A DNA stretch of 64,000 bases from Leadbetterella sp964423865 (GCA_964423865.1 CAYRGN010000005.1:1-64000), one strand, 5' to 3'; positions 17,091 to 26,393 are shown, counted from the stretch's first letter. Notes: a model not told the origin generated them from the letters alone. Numbers and translations are program-made.

Positions 17091-18179
17091 CTATTTTTTA
17101 GAAAAATAAGCTTCGTTCTTCTCCATAAGCGCCTTGTAATCTTCCGACTGCTTAATTTCCTTCAAATCTTTATCATAAGGCCTTGTATCATCAATCTTCT
17201 TGTAATTCAGGGCGGCGTGATTCAGGCCGTACTCCGTTTTCCGGATCGTATTCTTCGCATATTTATTGGCCGAAATCACCGAGGCCCTCGATACTTTCGT
17301 AGGGCCCTCAATCACCCAGTCGGAGGTTGCCTTCTTATCATACCGGCAGGTATTGCAGATAAACTCTTCTACCTCTCCCCACTGGTTTTTCCGGCCCGTT
17401 ACCCGGATCACCTCGTCGCCTTTGTACCACAGATGCACCTTGCCGCAGCATTTGTCGCAGTCGCGGTGTGCGTCTACCGGTTTGGAGAACCATACCCGGC
17501 TCTTGAAACGGTAAGTTTTATCGGTTAACGCACCTACGGGACACACATCAATCATGTTCCCGGAGAAATCGTTATCAATGGCTTTATGGATATAGGTGCT
17601 GATTTCGGCATGGTCACCCCGGAACATCACCCCGTGTACCCTCTGGTTGGTAATCTGGTTAGCAGTATATACGCAGCGGTAACAGAGGATACAGCGGTTC
17701 ATGTGCAGCTGGATCTTATCCCCGATATCCTCCCGGTCAAACGTACGCCGCTCTTCCTCGTAACGCGTAGTGGCCAGTCCGTGTTCATACGAAAAGTCCT
17801 GCAAATAGCATTCTCCTGCCTGGTCACAAACCGGGCAGTCGAGGGGGTGATTAATCAGGAGAAATTCCACAATTCCCTTGCGGGCGTCCAGTACATCGGG
17901 ATTGGTGTAGTTTTCCACCACCATACCGTCTTGGGCGCCTGTAATGCACGAAGCCACCAGCTTGGGCATAGGACGCGGATCTTTTTCCGACCCCTGGGTT
18001 ACTTTCACCAGGCAGGCCCTGCACTTTCCTCCCGTGCCTTTGAGGGATTTATAATAACACATAGCCGGCGGGGCCACGTCAGGACCAATCTGGCGGGCCG
18101 CTTCCATAATCGTGGTACCGGCAGGTACGTGTACCTCCCGGCCGTCTATGGTTACTTTTATTAACTGAGGAGCATCCAT
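17091..18179 (-). CDS. nuoG: NADH-quinone oxidoreductase subunit G, short form
   Basis: This 362-residue iron-sulfur subunit covers only the N-terminal part of classical NuoG. It has the 2Fe-2S ferredoxin domain (C41, C53, C56 and a fourth Cys in VASC). The His/Cys N5 region follows (HPLDCPVCDQAGECYLQDF), then the 4Fe-4S ligands RCILCYRC and DVCPVGAL. The large molybdopterin-oxidoreductase-like domain (about 500 residues) is missing. Short NuoG is known in Bacteroidetes, so I do not read this as a broken gene. Confidence 0.92.
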   Translation of the reverse strand: MDAPQLIKVTIDGREVHVPAGTTIMEAARQIGPDVAPPAMCYYKSLKGTGGKCRACLVKVTQGSEKDPRPMPKLVASCITGAQDGMVVENYTNPDVLDARKGIVEFLLINHPLDCPVCDQAGECYLQDFSYEHGLATTRYEEERRTFDREDIGDKIQLHMNRCILCYRCVYTANQITNQRVHGVMFRGDHAEISTYIHKAIDNDFSGNMIDVCPVGALTDKTYRFKSRVWFSKPVDAHRDCDKCCGKVHLWYKGDEVIRVTGRKNQWGEVEEFICNTCRYDKKATSDWVIEGPTKVSRASVISANKYAKNTIRKTEYGLNHAALNYKKIDDTRPYDKDLKEIKQSEDYKALMEKNEAYFSKK

Positions 18180-18194
18180 ATCTCTTACAATCTT

Positions 18195-19535
18195 TTAAGC
18201 TAAAACATTTTCGGGCATGTATACGGCGCCCTTTTTAGTGGCTTCCTCGGGCCGGCGTATATGCCATTCAAACTCATCCCTGAAATGCCGGATCGCGGCC
18301 GCTACGGGCCAGGCGGCCGCATCGCCCAGGGGACAAATGGTATTCCCTTCTATCCTTCTGGCCACATCCACCAACAGGTCAATATCCCGCTCGTTCCCTT
18401 GTCCGTACTCAATGCGCTGAAGCACTTTCTCCAGCCAGCCCGTACCTTCGCGGCAGGGCGAACACTGTCCGCAGGACTCGTGCCGGTAAAAGCGGGAAAA
18501 ATTCCAGGTATTCCGCACAATACAGGTAGTTTCGTCCATCACAATAAACCCGCCGGATCCCAGCATGGTGCCCGTGGCGAAACCGCCGTCGGAAAGCGAC
18601 TCATAGGTCATCAGGCGGTCTTCCCCGTTTGCGGTCTTCAGCATAAGGTTACTGGGAAGAATAGGCACGGAAGATCCTCCGGCCACCACCGCTTTCATAT
18701 AGTGTCCGTCACGGATACCGCCCAGGTATTCATCCGAATAGATAAATTCTTCTACCGGAACACCCAGCACAATTTCATACACCCCCGGTTTCTTCACATG
18801 TCCCGAAGCCGAAATCAGCTTGGTCCCCGTACTCCGTCCGATACCGATGCCCGCGTACGCCTCTCCTCCGTTATTCACAATCCACGGGGTGTTGGAGATC
18901 GACTCCACGTTATTCACCACCGTAGGGCATTCGTATAGTCCTTTTACCGCCGGGAAAGGCGGCTTGTTCCTCGGGTTCCCTCTTTTCCCTTCCAGCGACT
19001 CCAGCAGGGCCGTTTCTTCTCCACAGATGTAAGCCCCGCCGCCCGGCTGTACCACCAGTTCCAGGTCATACCCCGAACCCAGGATATTTTTCCCCAGGAA
19101 ACCCGCGGCTTTCGCTTCCGCGATGGCCTTCTCCAGGATCCGGATCACGTACATCAGTTCACCCCTTACATAGATAAACGACTTATTGGCGCCCAGCGCA
19201 TAGCTGGATACAATCATTCCCTCAATCAGAAGGTGCGGAATACTCTTCATCAGGTAGTGGTCTTTGAAAGTACCCGGCTCCGATTCATCGGCATTGCATA
19301 CCAGGTAGCGCGGCACGCCTTCCGGTTTGGCCAGGAAACTCCACTTCATGCCCATAGGGAAACCTGCGCCCCCGCGCCCCCGCATTCCCGACTTCTTCAC
19401 TTCCTCCACCACTTCGTCAGGGGTCATTTTTTTCAGCGCTTTCTCTACCGCCGTGTATCCACCGTGCTTCCTGTAAACCTCGAAAGTCTCTATTCCGGGC
19501 TTATCAATATGTTCGGTTAATATCTTTAATGCCAT
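18195..19535 (-). CDS. nuoF: NADH-quinone oxidoreductase subunit F
   Basis: This 446-residue subunit binds NADH, FMN and the N3 4Fe-4S cluster. It has the FMN/NADH glycine-rich stretch GRGGAGFPMGMKW, the segment GAYICGEETALLESLEGKRG, and the cluster ligands in ESCGQCSPCREG plus a later Cys (NTICPLGDA). It is the electron entry point of complex I and pairs with NuoE, 6 nt upstream. Confidence 0.97.
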   Translation of the reverse strand: MALKILTEHIDKPGIETFEVYRKHGGYTAVEKALKKMTPDEVVEEVKKSGMRGRGGAGFPMGMKWSFLAKPEGVPRYLVCNADESEPGTFKDHYLMKSIPHLLIEGMIVSSYALGANKSFIYVRGELMYVIRILEKAIAEAKAAGFLGKNILGSGYDLELVVQPGGGAYICGEETALLESLEGKRGNPRNKPPFPAVKGLYECPTVVNNVESISNTPWIVNNGGEAYAGIGIGRSTGTKLISASGHVKKPGVYEIVLGVPVEEFIYSDEYLGGIRDGHYMKAVVAGGSSVPILPSNLMLKTANGEDRLMTYESLSDGGFATGTMLGSGGFIVMDETTCIVRNTWNFSRFYRHESCGQCSPCREGTGWLEKVLQRIEYGQGNERDIDLLVDVARRIEGNTICPLGDAAAWPVAAAIRHFRDEFEWHIRRPEEATKKGAVYMPENVLA

Positions 19536-19541
19536 GATTCC

Positions 19542-20021
19542 TTATTTACTCAATTCATCAATGATCTGGTCCACTTTCGCGTTGTCGAGGTGCATATAAA
19601 ACTGCTCCCGGATCTGGAAACAGGGGCCCCATCCGCAGGCGGCCAGGCACTCTACCTCTTTCAGGGTAAAGAGGCCGTCGGCCGTGGTCTGATTCGCCGA
19701 AATGCCCAGGCGCCGTTTCAGGTAATCGAACACCTCTTCTCCTCCCATAGCGCAGCAAGGACCCGTACGGCAATATTCAATCACGTGCTTTCCTACCGGT
19801 TCCAGGTGGAACATGGTGTAGAAAGTGGCCACTTCATATACTTCCACCGCCTCAATGTCCAGCATCCCGGCAATATAATCCATTACTTCGGCGCTCACCC
19901 ACCCGTGTTGCTCCTGGGCCAGGTGAAGCAAAGGCAGCAGGGCCGACTTTTGCCTTCCCTCCGGGTAACGCGCAATAATCTCCTTTGCCTGCGCCAATCT
20001 GTCTTCTGTAAATGCACTCAT
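19542..20021 (-). CDS. nuoE: NADH-quinone oxidoreductase subunit E
   Basis: This thioredoxin-like 2Fe-2S subunit (N1a) is about 159 residues from the chosen start MSAFTEDRLAQ. That start leaves a 10-nt gap to nuoD, whereas the ATG nine codons upstream would overlap it. Cluster ligands are seen at CRTGPCCAMGG and ECLAACGWGPC. It is the partner of NuoF in the NADH dehydrogenase module. Confidence 0.95.
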   Translation of the reverse strand: MSAFTEDRLAQAKEIIARYPEGRQKSALLPLLHLAQEQHGWVSAEVMDYIAGMLDIEAVEVYEVATFYTMFHLEPVGKHVIEYCRTGPCCAMGGEEVFDYLKRRLGISANQTTADGLFTLKEVECLAACGWGPCFQIREQFYMHLDNAKVDQIIDELSK

Positions 20022-20031
20022 TTCTCTCTTA

Positions 20032-21273
20032 TTAAGCATCAAGTTCACCGGCTATGACATTCAAACTACTCATGATAGGAACAGCGTCTGATACGGTACC
20101 GCCCTTGATCAGTTCCTCGAAGGCCTGGTAATAAATAAAACACGGCCTCCGGAAATGCAGGCGGAAAGGAGCCCGTCCGCCGTCACTCACCAGGTAAAAG
20201 CCCAGTTCCCCGTTTCCTCCTTCCACGGCATGGTACACTTCCCCTACCGGCGCATCTATTTCTCCCATCACAATCTTAAAGTGATAGATCAGGGCTTCCA
20301 TATTATGGTACACCGAGTGTTTCGGAGGAAGGTAATAGTGCTCTTCGTCGGCGTAATACGCGCCTTCCGGCAGGTTTTCAATGGCCTGACGCACAATCTT
20401 TATACTCTCCCATACCTCCGCGTTCCTCACTTTGTAACGGTCATAGGTATCGCCGTTATGGCCCACCGGGATATCAAACTCAAAATCTTCGTATGAGGAA
20501 TAGGGCTCCATGACGCGCACGTCATAGTCAATGCCCGCTGCCCTCAGGTTCGGACCCGTAAAACCATAGGTCAGGGCCATTTCCTGGCTTACCGCGCCTA
20601 CGCCGATGGTCCGGTCACGGAAGATCCGGTTGCGGTCGAACAGCTCTTCAAACTCCGCAAAAACCTTGGGGAGCGAATGGTACACCAGGTCTTTTATCTT
20701 CTTGATAGCGGTAGGCGAAAGATCACGCTCCATGCCCCCTATCCGGCCCATATTGGTGGTCAGGCGGGCGCCGCACATCTCTTCGTAAATCTCGTAAATC
20801 TTCTCTCTCTCCTGCATCACATACAGGAAACCCGAGAAAGCGCCGGTATCTACTCCCATAATGGAAGAACAGATCAGGTGGTCGGCGATACGCGCCAGTT
20901 CCATCATGATCACCCGGATATACTGGGCGCGTTTGGGTACCGTAATTTCCAGAAGCTTCTCCACCGTCATGTGCCAGCCCATATTGTTAATGGGGGAAGA
21001 ACAATAGTTCATCCGGTCAGTAAGGGTAGTAATCTGGTAAAACGGGCGGCGCTCGGCGATTTTCTCAAAAGCACGGTGAATATACCCGACGGTCATGTCA
21101 CTGGCCACAATCCGCTCCCCGTCCATGGTCAGGATATTCTGGAAAATCCCGTGGGTGGCCGGGTGCGTAGGCCCCAGGTTCAGGGTGGTATAGTTATTCT
21201 CTTCCTGGAGAGGGACATTCAGCGCCAAAGCCTCTTCCCGTGTTCTGGCTACTAGGGTATTCTTCTCTGTCAT
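20032..21273 (-). CDS. nuoD: NADH-quinone oxidoreductase subunit D
   Basis: This 413-residue, 49-kDa-type subunit lines the quinone site together with NuoB. The conserved LNLGPTHPATHGIFQNIL contains the quinone-loop histidines. It continues through IADHLICSSIMGVDTGA to a C terminus typical of the NiFe-hydrogenase-like family. It overlaps nuoC by 4 nt, showing tight coupling. Confidence 0.96.
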   Translation of the reverse strand: MTEKNTLVARTREEALALNVPLQEENNYTTLNLGPTHPATHGIFQNILTMDGERIVASDMTVGYIHRAFEKIAERRPFYQITTLTDRMNYCSSPINNMGWHMTVEKLLEITVPKRAQYIRVIMMELARIADHLICSSIMGVDTGAFSGFLYVMQEREKIYEIYEEMCGARLTTNMGRIGGMERDLSPTAIKKIKDLVYHSLPKVFAEFEELFDRNRIFRDRTIGVGAVSQEMALTYGFTGPNLRAAGIDYDVRVMEPYSSYEDFEFDIPVGHNGDTYDRYKVRNAEVWESIKIVRQAIENLPEGAYYADEEHYYLPPKHSVYHNMEALIYHFKIVMGEIDAPVGEVYHAVEGGNGELGFYLVSDGGRAPFRLHFRRPCFIYYQAFEELIKGGTVSDAVPIMSSLNVIAGELDA

Positions 21274-21770
21274 CTTCCAAATAAGTCGTCAATTTTATCG
21301 TTTCGGGTCGGATCTTCCAGGGCATATTCCTTGCGCATGGGGTGATAATCCATGTCTTCCATATTCAGAATACGCTTGAGGTTAGGGTGCCCCGAAAAAA
21401 CGACACCGAAAAAGTCGAACGTTTCCCGCTCCATCCAGTTCGCCCCTTTGAACAAAGGCGTCAGACTGGGCACTACCGGGTTTTCTTTCGGCAGGAAAAC
21501 TTTGATCCTTACCCGGATCCGGTTTTCCCAGCTGTGCATCATGTATACGGCACAAAACTCGGCGCCCTCGTTATCCGGGAAATGAACTCCGGTAATATCG
21601 GTCAAAAAAATAAATTTCAAAACCGGGTGATCTTTCAAAAAAGTCACCACTTCCGTTAAGTGCTCAGGAGAAGTAGAAAAAGTCAGCATACCGAAATTCT
21701 CTTCAAACTGCCACACCTTCTCTCCGAAATTTCCTCCGATCTCTTCTACCAGACGTTGATTATCTATCAT
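21270..21770 (-). CDS. nuoC: NADH-quinone oxidoreductase subunit C
   Basis: This 166-residue, 30-kDa-type subunit of the peripheral arm has the family stretch WMERETFDFFGVVFSGHPNLKRIL, followed by MDYHPMRKEYAL. NuoC is separate here, not fused to NuoD as in enterics. It overlaps nuoB and nuoD by 4 nt each. Confidence 0.95.
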   Translation of the reverse strand: MIDNQRLVEEIGGNFGEKVWQFEENFGMLTFSTSPEHLTEVVTFLKDHPVLKFIFLTDITGVHFPDNEGAEFCAVYMMHSWENRIRVRIKVFLPKENPVVPSLTPLFKGANWMERETFDFFGVVFSGHPNLKRILNMEDMDYHPMRKEYALEDPTRNDKIDDLFGR

Positions 21771-22312
21771 CTCTTTTCCAGTATATTATATGATTCCAGC
21801 AAAGCCCGGTATTGCTCGTCATTCCTTCTTCTGAGCGACTCGCTTTTGGCCAGCTCCTGCACCTGCATCAGGCCGTCGAGAATCTGCTCGGGGCGGGGCG
21901 GACAGCCCGGCACATAGACATCTACCGGTATAATACGGTCAATGCCCTGCAACACGGAATAGGTATCAAAAATACCGCCCGAAGAAGCGCAGGCCCCTAC
22001 AGCCACCACCCAGCGGGGTTCGGCCATTTGCAGGTATACCTGTTTCACTACCGGCGCCATTTTCTTGGCAATGGTACCCATCACCAACAGCAAATCTGCC
22101 TGGCGGGGAGAAAAGCTGGGACGTTCTGCCCCAAACCTTGAAATATCGTAATGAGAGCCCATAGTGGCCATGAATTCTATACCACAGCACGAAGTAGCAA
22201 AAGGGAGAGGCCACAAAGAGTTACTCCTGGCTATCCCGATCACTTTATCCAGAGAAGTCGCAAAAAAACCCGTCCCCTCGTAACCCGGAGGCGCATCTGT
22301 CATTTTCGTCAT
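21767..22312 (-). CDS. nuoB: NADH-quinone oxidoreductase subunit B
   Basis: This 181-residue subunit carries cluster N2, the direct electron donor to quinone. Ligands are visible as the adjacent cysteines in PFATSCCGIEFM, the Cys in VAVGACASSGG and the one in YVPGCPPRPEQ. The N terminus lies at the membrane interface. It starts 2 nt after the nuoA stop. Confidence 0.96.
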   Translation of the reverse strand: MTKMTDAPPGYEGTGFFATSLDKVIGIARSNSLWPLPFATSCCGIEFMATMGSHYDISRFGAERPSFSPRQADLLLVMGTIAKKMAPVVKQVYLQMAEPRWVVAVGACASSGGIFDTYSVLQGIDRIIPVDVYVPGCPPRPEQILDGLMQVQELAKSESLRRRNDEQYRALLESYNILEKR

Positions 22313-22314
22313 AA

Positions 22315-22680
22315 TTATTCTTTTTCCCAGTCAAGAACTCCTTTTCTGATCACATAATAGAAGCCGGCCATCAGGAAAGTTACAAAAAGTAGCATTTCGT
22401 AAAAACCGACCCATCCCAGGCTCTTGAAATTTACCGCCCAGGGGTACATGAAGATCACCTCTACATCAAACAGTACAAACAGGATGGCTGTCAGGAAATA
22501 ACGCACGTTCAAAGGCATGCGCGCGTCGCCCACACTCTCCACACCACACTCAAAAGGCAACTCTTTCCGGCGGCTATGCACACGCGGCCCCAACAGGTGG
22601 GTAGCCACCAGCGTCATCGCCACAAAACCCAATGCCAATATAAGTTGTATAAAAAGAGGTAAGTAATCCTGAGGAACCAT
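22315..22680 (-). CDS. nuoA: NADH-quinone oxidoreductase subunit A
   Basis: This 121-residue subunit (ND3 homologue) has three helices. The loop after helix 1 contains the conserved FECGVES motif, whose Cys is near the quinone site. It ends with the LFDVEVIFMYPWAV segment. It is the first gene of the nuoA-J operon. Confidence 0.95.
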   Translation of the reverse strand: MVPQDYLPLFIQLILALGFVAMTLVATHLLGPRVHSRRKELPFECGVESVGDARMPLNVRYFLTAILFVLFDVEVIFMYPWAVNFKSLGWVGFYEMLLFVTFLMAGFYYVIRKGVLDWEKE

Positions 22681-22700
22681 TACAATGATATTTTAACAAA

Positions 22701-22708
22701 CAAAATTA
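22701..22708 (-). promoter_or_regulatory. Putative -7 box of the nuo promoter
   Basis: TAATTTTG on the minus strand, 20 nt before the nuoA ATG, fits the Bacteroidetes -7 consensus TAnnTTTG exactly. The -33 region is T-rich but lacks a clean TTTG. This would give a leader of only about 15 nt. Confidence 0.5.
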
Positions 22709-22773
22709 CGACCGTACGGACATAAAAAAAACAGATACGGCGGGAGAATACCTCCTGGGATGGCAGTTTGAAA

Positions 22774-23772
22774 TTATTCTAAATAATCTTGGAGGTGCTG
22801 CCAGATAAGGTCTTTCAGTTCCTCAATTCCCTCCATGGTCTTCGCGGAAATAAACACATGCGGAACGCCCGCGGGCAGGGTTTTTCGGATAGCCTTACGA
22901 TCGGATTCTTCCATCAGATCCGATTTGCTGATGGCCAGGATACGGTCTTTGTCCAGGAGATCCGGATTGTACTTTTCCAGCTCGCCCAGCAAGGTGTGGT
23001 ATTCGCCCGCGGGGTTCTCTCCGCTGCCGTCTACCAGGAACAGGAGATGGCTGTTCCGTTCAATATGCCTCAGGAAACGCAGTCCCAGGCCTTTCCCCTC
23101 GGAGGCACCTTCAATAATCCCCGGGATATCGGCCATCACAAACGACTGGTAATCGCGGTATTTGACTACGCCTAACTGGGGCACAAGCGTGGTAAAAGGG
23201 TAGTCTCCTATTTCCGGTTTGGCCGCAGACATCACCGACAGCAGCGTAGACTTCCCGGCATTCGGGAAACCCACCAGCCCCACATCGGCCAGCAGCTTCA
23301 GTTCCAGGATGGCCCAGATCTCTCCGCCCGGAATACCCGGCTGGGAATAATCAGGCGCCTGGTTGGTGCTGGTCTTGAAGTGGTAATTGCCCAGGCCGCC
23401 CATACCGCCCGGCAGGAGGATCACCTCCTGACCGTCTTCCACAATTTCGGCCAGCCTTTCCCCGGTTTCTGCGTTCTTCGCCACGGTACCCAAAGGCACC
23501 TCCAGGATCACGTCCTTTCCCTGTTTTCCCGAGCTTCGGCTTTTGCCGCCGCCCTCACCGTGATCGGCTTTAATATGTTTCTGGTATTTCAGGTGGATGA
23601 GTGTCCAGTACTGCTTGTTCCCCCGTAAGATGACATGGCCTCCACGGCCGCCGTCCCCCCCGTCAGGTCCGCCCTTGTCTACAAACTTCTCCCGGCGAAA
23701 ATGGGTAAATCCCCGGCCGCCATTCCCTGATTTCAGGTTAATTTTTACGTAATCTATGAAATTGGATGTCAT
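22774..23772 (-). CDS. obgE: GTPase ObgE/CgtA
   Basis: This 332-residue essential ribosome-associated GTPase acts in 50S maturation and stress signalling. The N-terminal glycine-rich Obg fold covers about residues 1-158 (GGRGFTHFRREKFV, GGPDGGDGGRGG). The G domain follows, with G1 GFPNAGKST, G3 DIPGI and G4 SKSD. The C-terminal OCT domain found in some Obg proteins is missing, as is usual in many Bacteroidetes. It is monocistronic, upstream of nuo on the same strand. Confidence 0.95.
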   Translation of the reverse strand: MTSNFIDYVKINLKSGNGGRGFTHFRREKFVDKGGPDGGDGGRGGHVILRGNKQYWTLIHLKYQKHIKADHGEGGGKSRSSGKQGKDVILEVPLGTVAKNAETGERLAEIVEDGQEVILLPGGMGGLGNYHFKTSTNQAPDYSQPGIPGGEIWAILELKLLADVGLVGFPNAGKSTLLSVMSAAKPEIGDYPFTTLVPQLGVVKYRDYQSFVMADIPGIIEGASEGKGLGLRFLRHIERNSHLLFLVDGSGENPAGEYHTLLGELEKYNPDLLDKDRILAISKSDLMEESDRKAIRKTLPAGVPHVFISAKTMEGIEELKDLIWQHLQDYLE

Positions 23773-23813
23773 TGATGATAATTTGAGGTGAAATAAACAC
23801 CTGTTTGTTTCTC

Positions 23814-23856
23814 ACAGATTGCACAGATTCTCACAGAAAGAATCTGTGCAATCTGT
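23814..23856. repeat. Perfect 18-bp inverted repeat between adk and obgE
   Basis: ACAGATTGCACAGATTCT (23814-23831) and its exact complement (23839-23856) surround a 7-nt loop. The arm itself contains two copies of ACAGATT. It has no T-tract, so it is not a standard terminator. It lies in the upstream region of obgE, about 40-85 nt before the start codon. It resembles dispersed intergenic CACAGATT-type repeats. Confidence 0.7.
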
Positions 23857-23912
23857 AAGAAATTATATATTTAGAACCTACTAAGACCCTTATTTAGTTT
23901 CGTATAAAACAA

Positions 23913-23936
23913 AAAACTCCCGGCAAAAGGAGTTTT
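23913..23936 (-). terminator. Terminator downstream of adk
   Basis: The stem AAAACTCC/GGAGTTTT (23913-23920 with 23929-23936) is followed on the minus strand by TTTTTTGTTTT. It lies 25 nt after the adk stop. Confidence 0.75.
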
Positions 23937-23960
23937 CGCTTTCCCGTTATGGGATATCGG

Positions 23961-24533
23961 TCAGTATTTTTCGTCTATCGCTCCGGAAATCTCTTCGAAG
24001 ATAGCGTCTATGGCCCCTACCCCGTTAATGGTAATCACCTTGCCTTGTTCCTGGTAATAAGGCAGCACATGAATAGTCTTATCAAAATATTCATCAATAC
24101 GCTTCAGGAGCTTCACGGCGTCATCATCAGCTCTTCCGCTGATTTTCTGACGTTCAGCGATACGCTCTTTGATCACCTCCTGGTCTACGTCCAATTGCAA
24201 AACCAGGTCTACTTTGCATCCTTTTCCTTCCAGGAAAGCATCCAGCGCCTCGGCCTGGGGGACCGTACGGGGGAAACCGTCAAAAATAAAACCTTTGGCT
24301 CCGGGGTTCTTCTTTACCTCCTCTTCCAACATATCAATGGTGATAGAATCCGGTACCAGGCGACCGTCTGCTAAAATTTCTTTTACCCGTTTACCCAATT
24401 CCGTGTCGTTGGAGATATGCGAACGAAACATGTCGCCGGTAGACAAATGCACCAATTTATACTGGTCAATAATCTTCTCAGACTGAGTTCCTTTGCCGGC
24501 ACCCGGAGGGCCAAAAATTACAAGATTAAACAT
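23961..24533 (-). CDS. adk: Adenylate kinase
   Basis: It interconverts ATP + AMP and 2 ADP. The chosen start MFNLVIFGPPGAGKGTQ puts the P-loop at its usual position (about residues 8-15); the frame stays open 14 codons further upstream without family similarity. The AMP-binding stretch STGDMFR and GFPRTVPQAE are present. The LID is the short form without zinc cysteines (ERQKISGRADDD). The 190-residue length fits the short-LID type. Confidence 0.95.
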   Translation of the reverse strand: MFNLVIFGPPGAGKGTQSEKIIDQYKLVHLSTGDMFRSHISNDTELGKRVKEILADGRLVPDSITIDMLEEEVKKNPGAKGFIFDGFPRTVPQAEALDAFLEGKGCKVDLVLQLDVDQEVIKERIAERQKISGRADDDAVKLLKRIDEYFDKTIHVLPYYQEQGKVITINGVGAIDAIFEEISGAIDEKY

Positions 24534-24583
24534 CAATTTGGGGTTACAATATGAATCGGGCCGCAAGATAAGCAATAAGCAAT

Positions 24584-24614
24584 AAAAAAAAGCCCCGTCT
24601 CCGGGGCTTTTTTT
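24584..24614 (-). terminator. Terminator between the TPR gene and adk
   Basis: AGCCCCG/CGGGGCT with a 4-nt loop is flanked by an A-run and a T-run, so it can terminate in either direction. It sits 15 nt after the stop of the TPR gene and ends the exbB-to-TPR block on the minus strand. Confidence 0.88.
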
Positions 24615-24629
24615 GTTTTAAGCATTTGA

Positions 24630-26393
24630 TCAGCGCCGTGCACCTCCTGATTTCTGTACAGTTCTGGTAGAATCGGTTCCCATAGAAGTGGAATCCATTT
24701 CTGTTCCCGGAATGACATAATTGGGATCCAGCATTTTGCTGAAACGGTGGAACATGGCCTGCGCGTCGGCATCGTCAGGCGCGATAGATAAAACTTCTTC
24801 AATTTTCGCCTTCGCTTCTTCCACTTTCTGTTCAGAGAGGTCTCTTCCGGCTAGCGTTTTCAGGGCATACACCACGTAAGTCCGGTTCGCAGGGTTTTTC
24901 TTTCCGTCTTCCCCGACCAGCGCTAAATATTTTTCAAAATCCGGCGCTCCTAAGTAAAGATGATTCTTGGTGGTATCGTTGATATCCCGGTAGGTTTTTG
25001 CAAGAGCGGCCAGTGCATAACCTGCCGGCCAGGCATCGTTATACTCGGCCAGGGCTTTTTCCAGATATTCGTTCGCTTTCGCCCAGTTCCGACCTCTGAA
25101 GAATGAAGTACCCAGGTTCGCGTAATCCGATGCGTTGGGATCCTTCTTGGTCGACAGGCTTTTTTCGGTAAGGAAAGAAGACTTGTCAAATTCTCCTCTT
25201 TCTGCCAGGATAGCCGCTGCTTCTCCATAATGGTCTACCTCCACGGTGGTATCTTTGATCGCCACCGCTTTGTCTATATTCATGATCCCCAGAGAGTCAT
25301 TCAATGCGGTAGTGGCCGAATCTCCCGTCATTTTAAGATAGGAACGACCGATATAACCGTAGTCCAGCCCGAAGTTCTCGTCTTTCGGATTGGCTTTGAT
25401 AAAGTTTTCAAAATCTTTAACGGCCTGGCTGTATTTGCCTTCTTCGTAGTTCACAATCCCTTCCATGCGGTGGATATACGGGTCATTAGTAGACCCTTTG
25501 ATCTCACTCAATACTCTTTTCAGGCTGATATAGTCTTTCGCGATAAAGGCCAGCTTGGCATAACGCAGTTTTGCTTTCACGTCACCGTCTGAATTTTTGA
25601 GGTAGTTCGAAGCGGCTTCGGCAGATTTGGCGAAATCACCGAATGTCTGCCAGTAAGAACTCTGGTATTTGTAGATGGGGGCATGCGTAGGATCTGCCTC
25701 AATACCTTTATTGATGGCTTCCTGAGCACCCTGGTAGTTCCGGCTTTGCAGCCAGATCCGGGCCATACTGGAATAGGTTTTGGCATCTTTCTTGCCTACT
25801 CTCTCCGCATTCTGAAGGGCGTTCATCGCGCTTCCGCCGTCGCCTTTCATCAGGTACGCTTCCGCCTTCACCAGGTAATATTCCGGGTTATCTTTGGTCT
25901 TATGTTTGTCAAGTGCCAGGTCAATGGTCAGGATCGCTTCGGCAGGATCATTGGCCTCAGGAAACATTACATAAGCCTCGGCTATGCGATACAGAATATC
26001 AGCATTCCGGGATTTTGTATCCTTCTTTACTTCGTCAAATATGGCTTTGGCGCCGGCCAGGTCTTTCGAAGCCAGTTTCACCATACCCAGGCCCACCTGG
26101 TTCAAAGGGTCTCCTTTTTTCTCCAGGGCGTTGCCTGCCTCAAATGCCTCCTGGGCGGCTCTCAGGTTTTCCGACCTGGCGTAATCAGGACTGGAAAGTA
26201 TGGTATACCCCTTCAGGAAGTAGGTATCCGTACCCGGTGATGAAACCACCAACTTATTTGCTCCGTCCAGGGCTGCTGTATATCTTTCCGCATCCAGATC
26301 TTTAATTACCTGGTCAATACTCTGCCCAAAAGACCAGGTAAACGTCAGCAGCAATCCAAGTACCGCCCAAATTTTTGTTCTCTTCATCATCAT
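24630..26393 (-). CDS. Secreted tetratricopeptide-repeat protein
   Basis: This 587-residue protein has a signal peptide (start MMMKRTKIWAVLGLLLTF..., cleavage near WSFGQS) and about ten TPR-like helical pairs from residue 35 to 575. Examples are AKTYSSMARIWLQSRNYQGAQEAINKGIEADP and ASDYANLGTSFFRGRNWAKANEYLEKALAEY. It ends with a short Ser/Thr tail. TPR proteins scaffold complexes. This one closes the TonB/ExbBD/PstS-like block, an arrangement I recognise from other Bacteroidetes, so it probably serves periplasmic or outer-membrane assembly. The exact partner is unknown. Confidence 0.85.
   Translation of the reverse strand: MMMKRTKIWAVLGLLLTFTWSFGQSIDQVIKDLDAERYTAALDGANKLVVSSPGTDTYFLKGYTILSSPDYARSENLRAAQEAFEAGNALEKKGDPLNQVGLGMVKLASKDLAGAKAIFDEVKKDTKSRNADILYRIAEAYVMFPEANDPAEAILTIDLALDKHKTKDNPEYYLVKAEAYLMKGDGGSAMNALQNAERVGKKDAKTYSSMARIWLQSRNYQGAQEAINKGIEADPTHAPIYKYQSSYWQTFGDFAKSAEAASNYLKNSDGDVKAKLRYAKLAFIAKDYISLKRVLSEIKGSTNDPYIHRMEGIVNYEEGKYSQAVKDFENFIKANPKDENFGLDYGYIGRSYLKMTGDSATTALNDSLGIMNIDKAVAIKDTTVEVDHYGEAAAILAERGEFDKSSFLTEKSLSTKKDPNASDYANLGTSFFRGRNWAKANEYLEKALAEYNDAWPAGYALAALAKTYRDINDTTKNHLYLGAPDFEKYLALVGEDGKKNPANRTYVVYALKTLAGRDLSEQKVEEAKAKIEEVLSIAPDDADAQAMFHRFSKMLDPNYVIPGTEMDSTSMGTDSTRTVQKSGGARR

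Noticed and set aside
17091..18179. nuoG as a truncated pseudogene
   Set aside because: All cluster ligands are present and the reading frame ends cleanly before nuoH; short NuoG is known in Bacteroidetes.
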